Origin: Ilumatobacteraceae bacterium
Lineage (GTDB): Bacteria; Actinomycetota; Acidimicrobiia; Acidimicrobiales; Ilumatobacteraceae
Assembly: GCA_033344875.1 (NCBI GenBank)
Contig: JAWPMO010000001.1
Coordinates: 3,373,595 to 3,437,594, forward strand
Length of the DNA stretch: 64,000 bases
Reading direction: 5' to 3'
Part shown: positions 6,922 to 15,360 of the stretch, piece after piece
Layout: each line of letters opens with the position of its first letter
Numbering within the stretch: position 1 is the stretch's first letter
Program-made: the position numbers and the translations under genes
Notes under the pieces: model-generated
What the model was told of the DNA's origin: nothing
Database searches by the model: none
The model's input: the letters and a program-made list of their open reading frames with translations, nothing else

Positions 6922-7728
6922 ATGACCGTACGGATCGAAACCGATGGGTCGGTCTGGACCGTGGTTCATTCGCGGCCGGAGGCCCGCAACGCGATGGACC
7001 CGACGAGCGCGCGCGAACTGTACGAGGCGTTCGTCGCGTTCGATCGCGACCCCGACGCAGCGGTCGCGGTGTTCTGGGGTGAGGGTGGAGCGTTCTGCTC
7101 CGGGTTCGACCTCAAGCACGCGGCGTCGCTGTCGACCGACGACGACGGCATCGACCGTCTCGCGTTCGATGCCGACGACGCGTCCCCGCGCGGTCCCATG
7201 GGGCCGAGTCGGCTCGAACTCTCGAAACCGGTGATCGCGGCGGTTGCCGGGCCGGCGGTCGCCGGCGGGATGGAACTCGCGTTGTGGGCCGACATCCGGG
7301 TGATGGAGGAGACCGCCTACATGGGGGTCTACTGCCGGCGCTGGGGTGTGCCGCTGATCGACGGAGGCACGGTTCGCCTGCCGCGTCTGGTGGGTCAGGG
7401 GCGGGCGCTCGACCTGGTGCTGACGGGTCGACAGGTGATGGCCGACGAATGCGAGCGGATCGGTCTGTGCGAGTACGTGGTGCCGGAGGGGGAGGCGCGG
7501 GTACGGGCCGAACGGCTGGCCCATGACATCGCCCGGTTCCCGCAGGCGTGTGTGCGCGCCGATCGTCGTTCGACGCGCACCTCGGGCGATCTGTCGGTCC
7601 GGGAGGCGTTGGTCCGAGAGTGGGAGGGCGGTCGCGATGTGGTGGCCGCCGAGGGCATCGACGGAGCTCGACGATTCGCCGACGGAGCCGGGCGCGGTGG
7701 CGACTTCTCCGACCTCGGTACCGACTGA
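6922..7728 (+). CDS. Enoyl-CoA hydratase/isomerase family (crotonase) protein
   Basis: A 268-residue crotonase-fold enzyme that should act on an acyl-CoA thioester in the cytoplasm. The hallmark elements are present: RPEARNAMDP at the N-terminus, the first oxyanion-hole loop GAFCSGFDLK near residues 55-64, the second loop AGPAVAGGMELALWADIRV near 111-130, and DGGTVRLPRLVGQGRALDLVLTGR after it. It belongs to the subgroup with GVPLIDGGT rather than the classical hydratase Glu-rich loop, so hydratase, isomerase or hydrolase activity cannot be told apart. It stands alone between the selenoprotein candidate and a small DUF gene. Confidence 0.85.
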   Translation: MTVRIETDGSVWTVVHSRPEARNAMDPTSARELYEAFVAFDRDPDAAVAVFWGEGGAFCSGFDLKHAASLSTDDDGIDRLAFDADDASPRGPMGPSRLELSKPVIAAVAGPAVAGGMELALWADIRVMEETAYMGVYCRRWGVPLIDGGTVRLPRLVGQGRALDLVLTGRQVMADECERIGLCEYVVPEGEARVRAERLAHDIARFPQACVRADRRSTRTSGDLSVREALVREWEGGRDVVAAEGIDGARRFADGAGRGGDFSDLGTD

Positions 7729-7745
7729 CGCCTGGCCCGGCGGGT

Positions 7746-7880
7746 TCAGGAGACGGCGGCCAGGACGCGTTCGGCGGCCTCGAAGGGGTGGACCACCGCG
7801 CTGATGTCGTCACCGGGGAGCTCGATCACCGGGAACGAGGCGTTGCGCTCGGCGCTGCTGGGGTCGTGGTCGCTGTCCAT
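7746..7880 (-). CDS. Possible 44-residue protein
   Basis: A short minus-strand frame (ATG at 7880, TGA at 7746-7748) encodes a coherent, acidic, soluble peptide ending VVHPFEAAERVLAAVS, with the C-rich third-codon bias of real genes here. There is no good ribosome binding site and no recognisable family. It fills an otherwise empty 290-base gap. It could be a real small protein or the remnant of a longer gene. Confidence 0.3.
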   Translation of the reverse strand: MDSDHDPSSAERNASFPVIELPGDDISAVVHPFEAAERVLAAVS

Positions 7881-8020
7881 GCGGTCCGGGTACCCCGGCC
7901 CGCGCCGGGCGAAACTCGGGGAACATGACGGTTCGGTTGCAGTCGGAGGTGATCGTTCCGGCCACCGTCACCGGGAACCCCCGACTCGGTGACGGGTGCG
8001 TCCGAGTACGGTCGTTCCCC

Positions 8021-8359
8021 ATGGATGCCGACCGGACGTTCCGCGTCACCGTGCGCGGACGGTTTCACGAGCTGTCGGAGCGGTCGCGCGCCTACCTCGA
8101 GAGCGCACGTGCCGAACACGACATCTTCGTGTCCGCCTACACGCCGGAGGGCTCGCTGACCTACGACGACCGGATCGACTTCTTCAACCTGCGGTACGAG
8201 TGCCGTGCCGACGACGCCGACGCGGCAGGCGTCGAGAGTCTGGAGGAGGCCGAACGGTTCCTCACCACGATGAAGTTCGGGTACCGCGATCTGCGCGTCG
8301 ACGTCGTCGACCTGTCCGCGATGTGGGACGACGCGGCGAGACGCCGCTCGCCGAGCTGA
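8021..8359 (+). CDS. DUF6204-like small protein
   Basis: A 112-residue soluble protein beginning MDADRTFRVTVRGRFHEL. The ATG at 8021 fits the family N-terminus; an in-frame start at 7925 would add 32 unrelated residues. The body (EHDIFVSAYTPEGSLTYDDRIDFFNLRYE, then FLTTMKFGYRDLRVDVVDLSAMW) resembles the actinobacterial DUF6204 proteins as I recall them. Their function is not known to me. It is transcribed toward the frameshifted hydrolase 45 bases downstream and may be co-transcribed with it. Confidence 0.7.
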   Translation: MDADRTFRVTVRGRFHELSERSRAYLESARAEHDIFVSAYTPEGSLTYDDRIDFFNLRYECRADDADAAGVESLEEAERFLTTMKFGYRDLRVDVVDLSAMWDDAARRRSPS

Positions 8360-8404
8360 ACCTCCGATCACGGCCGACGTCGAGGTGCCGACCAGACTCG
8401 CGTC

Positions 8405-9729
8405 ATGAGCGAGCACCCGCTGGAGTTGTCGGCCCGCATGATCGACTCAGGCAACGTCGACACGGCCCCGAACCGGGTCACCGAGGAACTGTCCGAACTC
8501 GCCGACGGTGTCGCGATCGTCGAGTCGTTCAGCCACGTGGTGATGATCGACACCGGCGACGGGATCGTGGCGTTCGACTCGAGCAGTGCCAAAACCGGCA
8601 AGCGGGTGGTCGAGTCGATGCGCAGCTGGAGCGACGCGCCGGTCCACACCCTCGTCTACACGCACGGCCACGCCGACCACGTCGGCGGATCGCGCGACTT
8701 CGCCGCCGACGCCCTGCGCCACGACCGGCCGGTGCCGCGCGTGCTCGGCCACGAGCGTGTCGGCCCGCGGTTCGATCGGTACGCGGCGACCAACGGGTAC
8801 AACCAGCGCATCAACCTGCGTCAGTTCGGCGGGGCGGCGCGCGACGTCGGTGCGGCGGCCGATCGGCCCTTCCTCCCGACCGGCACACTGCGGCCCGATG
8901 TGACCTATGACGGTCGGCTGGTCGAACGGATCGGCGGGATCGAGATGGAGTTCAACGCGTGCCTCGGCGAGACCGACGACCACACCTGGACCTGGATCCC
9001 GCAGCACGGATGATCAGCGCGGGCGACCAGTTCATCTGGAACTTCCCCAACTGCGGCAACCCGCAGAAGGTGCAGCGCTACCCGCTGGAGTGGGCGGCGT
9101 CGCTGCGCGACATGGCGAGCCGCGACGTCGAACTGTTCGTGCCGGCCCACGGTCTGCCGATCGCCGGTCAGGCGCGGATCCGGCACTGCCTCGACACCGT
9201 GGCGTCGACGCTCGAGACCCTGGTGCAACGGGTGGTCGACGCGATGAACGCCGGCGCCCGCCTCGACGAGATCGTGCACGAGGTCGAGGTGCCGGCCGAC
9301 ACGCTGGCGCTGCCGTACCTCCGGCCGATGTACGACGAGCCCGAGTTCGTGATCCGCAACATCTGGCGGCTCTACGGCGGCTGGTGGGACGGCAACCCGG
9401 CGCGCCTCAAACCGCCGTCCGACGCCGAGATCGGGATCGAGGTGGCGTCGCTGGTCGGCGGCGTCGAGGTGTTGGTCGACCGGGCGGTCGAGCTCTCGGG
9501 AGCGGGTGAGCACCGTCTGGCGTGCCAACTGATCGAGTACGCCGTGAACGCCGACCCCGAGTCGCAGCTCGCGCACGAGGCGCGTGCGACGATCTACACC
9601 GCGCGCCGGCGGTCCGAGACGTCGCTGATGGCCAAGGGCATCTTCCGATCCGCCACGGCCGACTCCGAGGCGGTCGTCACCGGTGAGACGCCGGCACCCA
9701 ACATGGTGCTGTCGATCGGGGAGGACTGA
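8405..9729 (+). pseudogene. Alkyl-sulfatase-type MBL-fold hydrolase, interrupted by a frameshift
   Basis: The first part (8405 to about 9007) holds the metallo-beta-lactamase motif THGHADHVGG and the alkyl-sulfatase segment LGETDDHTWTWIP. The second part (from about 9008) continues in another frame with ISAGDQFIWNFPNCGNPQKVQRYPLEWA and the dimerisation domain, to TGA at 9727-9729. The junction reads CAC-GG-ATG-ATC. One extra base would give His-Arg-Met-Ile and join both parts into about 440 residues. Both halves are otherwise intact, so a single-base deletion or a sequencing error is likely. The C-terminal SCP2-like domain of SdsA1-type enzymes is absent, as in shorter actinobacterial homologues. 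An intact protein would hydrolyse a sulfate ester or related substrate using two zinc ions. Confidence 0.8.
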
Positions 9730-9732
9730 CGG

Positions 9733-12174
9733 TCAGAGCACGCAGCCGGCGTCGAGCGCGTCGGCGAACTCGAACGTCGCACACGATGCCGGCCGAAGCG
9801 CGATCGATTCGGTGAAGAACGCGTCGTCGGGAGGTCGGTACGTACCGGCAACGCGCAGTTCGAACATGTCGCCGACCCGACGCAGCACGGTGATCGTCAA
9901 CCCGTGCACGGTCGTGGTGTCGCCGACGGCGAGGACGTGGTCGTAGCTGTCGCCCGGTCCGATCGCCTGGCGTTGGATGCGCGACGTGCTGAGGCCGCTG
10001 AGGTTGCCGAACCGCTGCTGCTGATCGATCACGTGGAGTGCCACGCCCTCGCTGTCGATGAAGTCGTCGTCGCCGACGGCGGGGCGGGCCTCGAGCGTGA
10101 GCATGCTCTGCGGTTCGACCGGGTCGGGAGCGACGATGACCTGGAGGCCGCCGGCAGTGGGGCGATCGAGGACGTAGTTCACGGTGCCCGACGTGTGCGC
10201 GATGACCTGGCCGTTGCGCAGCCACCCGGACGCGAGTCGGTTCAGCGCCAGCGTGCTGCCGGGTTCGCACTGGTACGACAGCGTGCCGATCGTGCACCAT
10301 CCGAATCCACTGCTCATCACGTCGATCGGATTGTCGTACTCGTCGTTGAGTCCGACGTACGAATGTGGCCAGTGGAGGGTGTGACCCAGCTCGTGCGCGA
10401 TCGTGCCGGGATTCGGTCGTTCGGAGATCGTGGCACCGCCGACCCAGCCGCCGCGGCGTGCCTGCAGCGGCGTCCGGTCGAACACGTCGAAGTCGGGCCC
10501 GGAGGACGACGTGAAGATCGTTCCGGGGCTCGCGAAGCCGCCGCCCGCGAGCGTCGAGTCCGCGACGAGCACATTGGTGAACGAGCTGCCGGCGAGCTCG
10601 AGGGCCGCCTGGATGCAGTCCTCGGGTCCGTCGTCGCGGTCGGCCACGATCGTCCCGTTGGCGACGAACTCCACCGTGTACGCGCCGCCTGACGCAGCGG
10701 CGAAGTACGGGGCGACCTCGGCGTTGGCGAGGTCGGCGAAGTCCTGATCGGTCGCGGTGTGCTGCTGATCGCCGTTGAACCGGGTCGAGTCGGCCGGGAT
10801 CCGGCACAGGTGGACCCCCACCCGGTCGATGCCGACGGCTCGCAGCAGTGCCGGACGCCGCATGTGGGTGGCGCGGTAGGTCTCGGCGGTCTCGGGCGCG
10901 ATGCGCCCCGGGCAGGACCGCGCAGCGGTGGGCGGTGGCGGCCCCGTGAGCCAACCGGCGACATCGACCACCAGGTGGGTGGACCCACGCGTGAACAGGC
11001 ACACGTCACCGGTCGACCCGAGCGCGGCCACGACGAGGTTCGCCACCGTGCGGCCGCCGACGAAGTTGACGTTCGAGGCAGCGGCGAGTCCGGAGCCCTG
11101 CGGGTGCGCGGTGACGAAGCCGGGCGTCGGTGAACCGGTGCTCGTGACGTTGAGCACCACCGCGGTCGCGTCGTCGGGCACCTGCGCCCGACCGGCGACC
11201 GGGAGTTGCAGCGTCGCCCCGTCGAGTTGGAGCCCGCCACCGCGGAACGTCTGGTCGTACGTCGACTCACCCGGCCGTGTGTCGAGCAGTCGGCGCGGCT
11301 CGGGCAGCGGGACGAACGAGTCGACGGGCAGCGAGCCGGCGACGTCGATGACGAGATCGACTGCCCGCAGCGTGTACACGCAGACCCGGCCGTCGGGGTC
11401 GAGCCGACTGAACACGAGGTTCGGTGTGGTGAGCCCCGGCTCGTAGTTGACGTTGGAGGCGAGCGGTCGATCGGCGTCGCACGGATACACGGAGAGGAAC
11501 CCCGCGTCGCCGACGGTGGTGGCGGTCACGTTGAGCGCGACGGCGGTGGCGCCGGCTGGCAGCGAGCCGCGCCCGGCCACCTGCACCGAGTAGGTGCTGT
11601 CGGCCGCACGGAGGCCGTCGCCGGCGAACCGGCCGTCGACGGTGCGTTCGCCCTCACGCGTGTCGGCGAGGCGTTCCGGTGCATCGAGCGGCTCGAAGCT
11701 GTCGGCGGGGAACTCGCCGGCCGCGTCGATGATGATGTGGGTGGGGGCGAGCGTGTACACGCAGACCTGACCGTCGGGGGCCACGCGCGAGATCGCCGCG
11801 ACGGCGACGACCTGACCGGCGACGTAGTTGAGATTGGAGGCCGTCGGCCGGCTCTGGTCGCACGGCCACACCGTGAGGAAGCCGGCGGCGTCGGGTTGGT
11901 CGACCGTGAGGTTCAGCACGACCGAGCCGACCGGTTCGGCGAGCCCGGCTCGTCCGGCCACATCGAGGCGCAGCGTCGAATCGGCCCTGCGCTTGCCGCC
12001 GCCCGCGAAGTCGCCGTCGGCCGTCTGCTCACCTGGACGGGTGTCGAGCAGCCGCTGCGGGGCGGGCAACGGTCGGTATCCGGTCGAGGCGGCGTCGAGT
12101 GGGGCTCCGGAGCCGACGGACCACGACATCGTCGCCACGAGCGACGCGACGACGAACCAGGTGAGTCGAGACAT
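9733..12174 (-). CDS. Secreted metallopeptidase with three N-terminal surface modules
   Basis: An 813-residue secreted protein. A signal peptide (residues 1-29, core FVVASLVATMSW) precedes three modules of the LLDTRPGE ... LNLT or LNVT ... PC ... NY ... VCVYT ... IDxAGxFP type. These are homologous to the modules in the CAP protein and the RCC1 protein in this window. The C-terminal half is a zinc metallopeptidase: HELGHTLHWPH begins at residue 594, with zinc-binding His at 594, 598 and probably 604, Glu 595 catalytic, and NPIDVMSSGFG as a likely Met-turn. The metzincin consensus HExxHxxGxxH has His instead of Gly at its eighth position. Substrate unknown. It converges on the sulfatase gene with three bases between stops. 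Confidence 0.85.
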   Translation of the reverse strand: MSRLTWFVVASLVATMSWSVGSGAPLDAASTGYRPLPAPQRLLDTRPGEQTADGDFAGGGKRRADSTLRLDVAGRAGLAEPVGSVVLNLTVDQPDAAGFLTVWPCDQSRPTASNLNYVAGQVVAVAAISRVAPDGQVCVYTLAPTHIIIDAAGEFPADSFEPLDAPERLADTREGERTVDGRFAGDGLRAADSTYSVQVAGRGSLPAGATAVALNVTATTVGDAGFLSVYPCDADRPLASNVNYEPGLTTPNLVFSRLDPDGRVCVYTLRAVDLVIDVAGSLPVDSFVPLPEPRRLLDTRPGESTYDQTFRGGGLQLDGATLQLPVAGRAQVPDDATAVVLNVTSTGSPTPGFVTAHPQGSGLAAASNVNFVGGRTVANLVVAALGSTGDVCLFTRGSTHLVVDVAGWLTGPPPPTAARSCPGRIAPETAETYRATHMRRPALLRAVGIDRVGVHLCRIPADSTRFNGDQQHTATDQDFADLANAEVAPYFAAASGGAYTVEFVANGTIVADRDDGPEDCIQAALELAGSSFTNVLVADSTLAGGGFASPGTIFTSSSGPDFDVFDRTPLQARRGGWVGGATISERPNPGTIAHELGHTLHWPHSYVGLNDEYDNPIDVMSSGFGWCTIGTLSYQCEPGSTLALNRLASGWLRNGQVIAHTSGTVNYVLDRPTAGGLQVIVAPDPVEPQSMLTLEARPAVGDDDFIDSEGVALHVIDQQQRFGNLSGLSTSRIQRQAIGPGDSYDHVLAVGDTTTVHGLTITVLRRVGDMFELRVAGTYRPPDDAFFTESIALRPASCATFEFADALDAGCVL

Positions 12175-12236
12175 GGACCCTGTTCCTAGCAGAGCTACAT
12201 GATCGATAGGGTCCGCCGTCGAGGAGTGGCCGATCG

Positions 12237-13193
12237 ATGTCCAGCAACCGGGTTTCGCCGTCGCCGACCGCGGCCACGCCGACGTTCGTGATGATCACGA
12301 TCGTCGTGGTCGCGGCGCTGATCGGTGGCAACTTCACGGCACTGAAGTACGCCCTCGATCACGCACCGCCGTTCTCGGTGGCGGCCATGCGGACGGTCAT
12401 CGGCGGGACCTTCCTGGTGAGTCTGGCGCACGGCCGAGGCGAACGGTTCCCGACCGATCGTGCCGTGCTCACCCGCATCTTCGTCGTCAGTTTCAGCATC
12501 ACGACGGTCTCCAGCGCGCTGCTCGTGTTCGGGGTGAACCGGATCCCGGCCGGGTTCGCGTCGCTGATGTCGAGCACGATGCCGCTGTTCACGGCGTCGC
12601 TGTCGCTGGTGCTGCTCCACGTGAAGATCCGCCCGCTCGGCATCGTCGGGTTGGTGATCGGCTTCGTCGGCACGGCCGTGCTCGCGTCGCCGGCCCTGGA
12701 CGGTGGCGGTGAGTTGATCGGTGCCGTCTCGCTGTTGCTCTCGGCGCTCGCCTGGGCGTTCGGCACCGTGTTCATGAAGTGGAAGGACTTCAGCGCGGTC
12801 TCGCCGATCATGCTCGTCGGGGTCCAGCTCTGGATGTCGGCGGTGGTGCTGGCGCCGTTCGCTGTCGCGGTCGAGGGGGTCGGCGACACCGATTGGTCGG
12901 TCGGGCTGTTCGTGCCGCTGCTGTACGCGGCGATCCCCGCCAATGCCGTCACGTTCGCCCTGATGGCGACGGTCGTTCGGCGGGCGACGCCAACGCAGGC
13001 AGCCGCGACGGCCTACCTGATTCCGCTGTTCGGCGTGTTCTTCGGCTGGCTGATACGCGACGAGGTGCTCGGCCGGGTCGAGGTGCTCGGTGGGCTGCTC
13101 GTGGTCGCCGGCGTCGCCGTCGTGGTCACCGCCGGGTCGTCGGGCCCGTCCGGCGATCAGCCGTTCGCGGGCGATCGACCGGCGGGTCGCTGA
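12237..13193 (+). CDS. EamA/DMT-superfamily transporter
   Basis: A 318-residue inner-membrane protein with about ten hydrophobic helices arranged as two EamA repeats: GGNFTALKYALDHAPPFSVAAMR opens the first and ALAWAFGTVFMKWKDF the second. The family exports metabolites or amino acids in exchange for protons; the substrate cannot be read from sequence. GAGGAG lies about ten bases before the ATG at 12237. The C-terminal tail overlaps the 3' end of the convergent methyltransferase gene by 37 bases. It diverges from the metallopeptidase gene. Confidence 0.88.
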   Translation: MSSNRVSPSPTAATPTFVMITIVVVAALIGGNFTALKYALDHAPPFSVAAMRTVIGGTFLVSLAHGRGERFPTDRAVLTRIFVVSFSITTVSSALLVFGVNRIPAGFASLMSSTMPLFTASLSLVLLHVKIRPLGIVGLVIGFVGTAVLASPALDGGGELIGAVSLLLSALAWAFGTVFMKWKDFSAVSPIMLVGVQLWMSAVVLAPFAVAVEGVGDTDWSVGLFVPLLYAAIPANAVTFALMATVVRRATPTQAAATAYLIPLFGVFFGWLIRDEVLGRVEVLGGLLVVAGVAVVVTAGSSGPSGDQPFAGDRPAGR

Positions 13194-14587
13194 TCCTCGA
13201 TGAGGATCTGGACGACCGAGCAGTGCCGCTCGAGGAACCCGGCTTCGCAGTACGCGAGGTAGAAGCGCCACAGCCGTTGGAATCGCTCGTCGAGTCCGAG
13301 CGCAGCGACCTCGTCGAGGCGTGCATCGAAGCGCTCCCGCCATCGACGGAGTGTCTCGGCGTAGTGCTCGGCGTAGTCGTGCACCTCGGCGACCCGCAGC
13401 CGGGTGGCCCGTGCCAGCGACTCCTCGATGGCGCCGACCGACGGGAGATACCCGTTGGGGAAGACGAAGCGTCGGATGAAGTCCTCGGTCTTCTTCGCAC
13501 GGTGCCAGCGGTCGTCGGGGAGCACGATCGCCTGGAGTGCGACACGGCCGCCTGGCCGCAGCCGCTGCTCGATCGTGGCGAAGAAGTCGTCGTAGTCGCG
13601 CCAGTTGACCGCCTCGATCATCTCGATCGACACGATCCGGTCGTATCGTCCGTCGAGGTCGCGCCAGTCGGCGTCGAGCACCGTGACCCGGTCGTCGAGC
13701 CCGGCGTCGGCCACGCGCTGCCGCGCCTCTGCGAACTGCTCGGCGGAGATCGTGGTGGTCGTCACGTGGTTCCCGCGGCCGGCCGCACGGATGGCCATGC
13801 CGCCCCAACCCGTCCCGATCTCGAGCAGATGGTGATCGCGATCGAGGTCGAGCAGGTCGAGGAGCAGGTCGTACTTGTGCCGGCTCGCGTCGGCCAGTGG
13901 TGTGTCGGCGGTCGGGAACACGGCCGACGAGTACGTCATCGTCTCGTCGAGGAACAGCTGGAAGAAGTCGTTGCCGATGTCGTAGTGCGCACCGATGTCG
14001 TCACGGTTGCGTTCTCGGCTGTCGCGGGCACGGAGTGTCCGGATGCGGTCGGTCGCCCACCCGGTCGCCGACTCCCAGCGGTTCCGGATCCGGTCGAACG
14101 TGCCCATGTTGCGGATCACGACCTGGACGACCGCGACGGGGTCGTCGGACGTCCACCAGCCTTCGATGAAGCCGCGACCGAATCCGATCGAACCCTCGGT
14201 CAACACGGCGGAGTAGGCGCGGCGGTCGACGACGACCACCCGGGCCGTCAGGCCGTCGTCGAAACCGTAGGAGCGGTCTCGGGCCGCGTGGCCGGGGATC
14301 CGCTCGGCGACGTCGAGTCGGTCGCTGCCGAGCCGCGAGAGCAACGCGTGCAGGACGCGCGCGGCGACCCGCCCGGTGCAACGCTCGGCGAACGACACCG
14401 ACCGAGACGTGTTGGCGTGGGCGAGCAGGCGATCGGCCTGGACGTCGGCTCGCGACGCCGGCCGGCGGTCGACGATGTCGACGGGCCGGTCGTCGGGGAG
14501 GTTCTCGTCGCGGCGGTGCGGGCGACGGCGGTCGCGGACGGGAATGTCGCCGACGTGTTCGTGATCGGTCAGGACGTCGGAGCTCAT
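13157..14587 (-). CDS. Cyclopropane-fatty-acyl-phospholipid synthase family methyltransferase
   Basis: A 476-residue SAM-dependent methyltransferase of the CFA synthase family, which modifies double bonds of membrane phospholipid acyl chains. The SAM motif is LLEIGTGWGGMAIRAA. Family landmarks are IGAHYDIGNDFFQLFLDETMTYSSAVF, SIEMIEAVNW and EDFIRRFVFPNGYLPSV. The start at 14587 overlaps the stop of the preceding DUF1365 gene (ATGA), indicating translational coupling. It is the last gene of a four-gene operon (SRPBCC, FAD oxidase, DUF1365, this gene). Related clusters in other bacteria act in fatty-acid modification under oxidative stress. The exact product, cyclopropane, branched or furan type, is not determinable here. 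Confidence 0.88.
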   Translation of the reverse strand: MSSDVLTDHEHVGDIPVRDRRRPHRRDENLPDDRPVDIVDRRPASRADVQADRLLAHANTSRSVSFAERCTGRVAARVLHALLSRLGSDRLDVAERIPGHAARDRSYGFDDGLTARVVVVDRRAYSAVLTEGSIGFGRGFIEGWWTSDDPVAVVQVVIRNMGTFDRIRNRWESATGWATDRIRTLRARDSRERNRDDIGAHYDIGNDFFQLFLDETMTYSSAVFPTADTPLADASRHKYDLLLDLLDLDRDHHLLEIGTGWGGMAIRAAGRGNHVTTTTISAEQFAEARQRVADAGLDDRVTVLDADWRDLDGRYDRIVSIEMIEAVNWRDYDDFFATIEQRLRPGGRVALQAIVLPDDRWHRAKKTEDFIRRFVFPNGYLPSVGAIEESLARATRLRVAEVHDYAEHYAETLRRWRERFDARLDEVAALGLDERFQRLWRFYLAYCEAGFLERHCSVVQILIEDQRPAGRSPANG

Positions 14588-15360
14588 GCGTTGCCTTTTC
14601 GCTTCGAGGGATGGGGGACGAACGGAACCCGCTTGCGCCACAGGCGCAACGCCTGGGCGTGGATGCCCGCCGACACGCGGTGGGTCGGGAACGGGTTGGC
14701 GCGCAGGTTGGCGCCGAGTGACGCACGGCTCGCGGCGCGCCGGTCGACCGACATCGCGGTGAGGAGGGTCGGGTCGTCGTGGCCGTGAGGGACGACATCG
14801 AGTTCCAACTCGATCCGGCCCGCTGATCCGCGGAGCCGGAGGTCGTACCGGAATTCCTCGTCGAGGAACGGCGAGACATGGAGCTCCTTGTCGGTGGTCG
14901 CGGTCATCCAACCGGAGGTGTTCGGTGGGGTGAGCGCGACCGGGTACCGGTGCCGCTCCTTCCACGGGGTGTTCGTCACCTCGAGCACGGCGCCGACGGG
15001 GACGTCCGGATCGGAGTCCCACGCCACGTAGACCGTGATCGGGTTGAACAGCCAGCCCCATCGACGCACCTGCGTCAGCATGCGGACATCGCCGGTCGGA
15101 GCGCTCCCGATCGTCGGTGCGAGCGCGTCGCGCACCCCGGTGGACAGCGAGCCTGTCGTCGTGTCGCCGTAGTCGGACCGGCGGAACCGGGCGGGCGCCG
15201 GCCTGCGCGCCGACCACAGGGGGTGGCGATCGCACAGGTCGGCGGGGTCGTCGGGGTCGATCCACACCTGGCTGAGCGGCGCGGCGAACTCGTGAACGGC
15301 GGGCCGTCGGCGTCGGTGCAGGACGGTGCCCTCGCACACTGCGGGCCCGCCGGCCCTCAC
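14584..15360 (-). CDS. DUF1365 family protein
   Basis: A 258-residue protein of the DUF1365 family, usually found between an FAD amine-oxidase-like gene and a CFA-type methyltransferase, exactly as here. Visible landmarks are VCEGTVLHRRRRPAVHEF at the N-terminus, RWGWLFNPITVYVAWD, EVTNTPWKERHRY and VSPFLDEEFRYDLRL. The start is GTG at 15360, overlapping the stop of the upstream gene as GTGA, and the stop overlaps the next start as ATGA. Longer upstream open sequence is antisense shadow of the oxidase. Biochemical function unproven; it is probably part of the lipid-modification pathway. Confidence 0.87.
   Translation of the reverse strand: MRAGGPAVCEGTVLHRRRRPAVHEFAAPLSQVWIDPDDPADLCDRHPLWSARRPAPARFRRSDYGDTTTGSLSTGVRDALAPTIGSAPTGDVRMLTQVRRWGWLFNPITVYVAWDSDPDVPVGAVLEVTNTPWKERHRYPVALTPPNTSGWMTATTDKELHVSPFLDEEFRYDLRLRGSAGRIELELDVVPHGHDDPTLLTAMSVDRRAASRASLGANLRANPFPTHRVSAGIHAQALRLWRKRVPFVPHPSKRKGNA

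Noticed and set aside
9007-9013. TGA in the sulfatase gene as a second selenocysteine codon
   Set aside because: The homologous continuation lies in a different frame, so recoding of this TGA would not restore the protein; a frameshift explains it. No slippery heptamer for programmed shifting is seen.
12779-14788. 669-codon plus-strand frame across the methyltransferase gene
   Set aside because: Antisense to a CFA-type methyltransferase with all motifs; no start signal.
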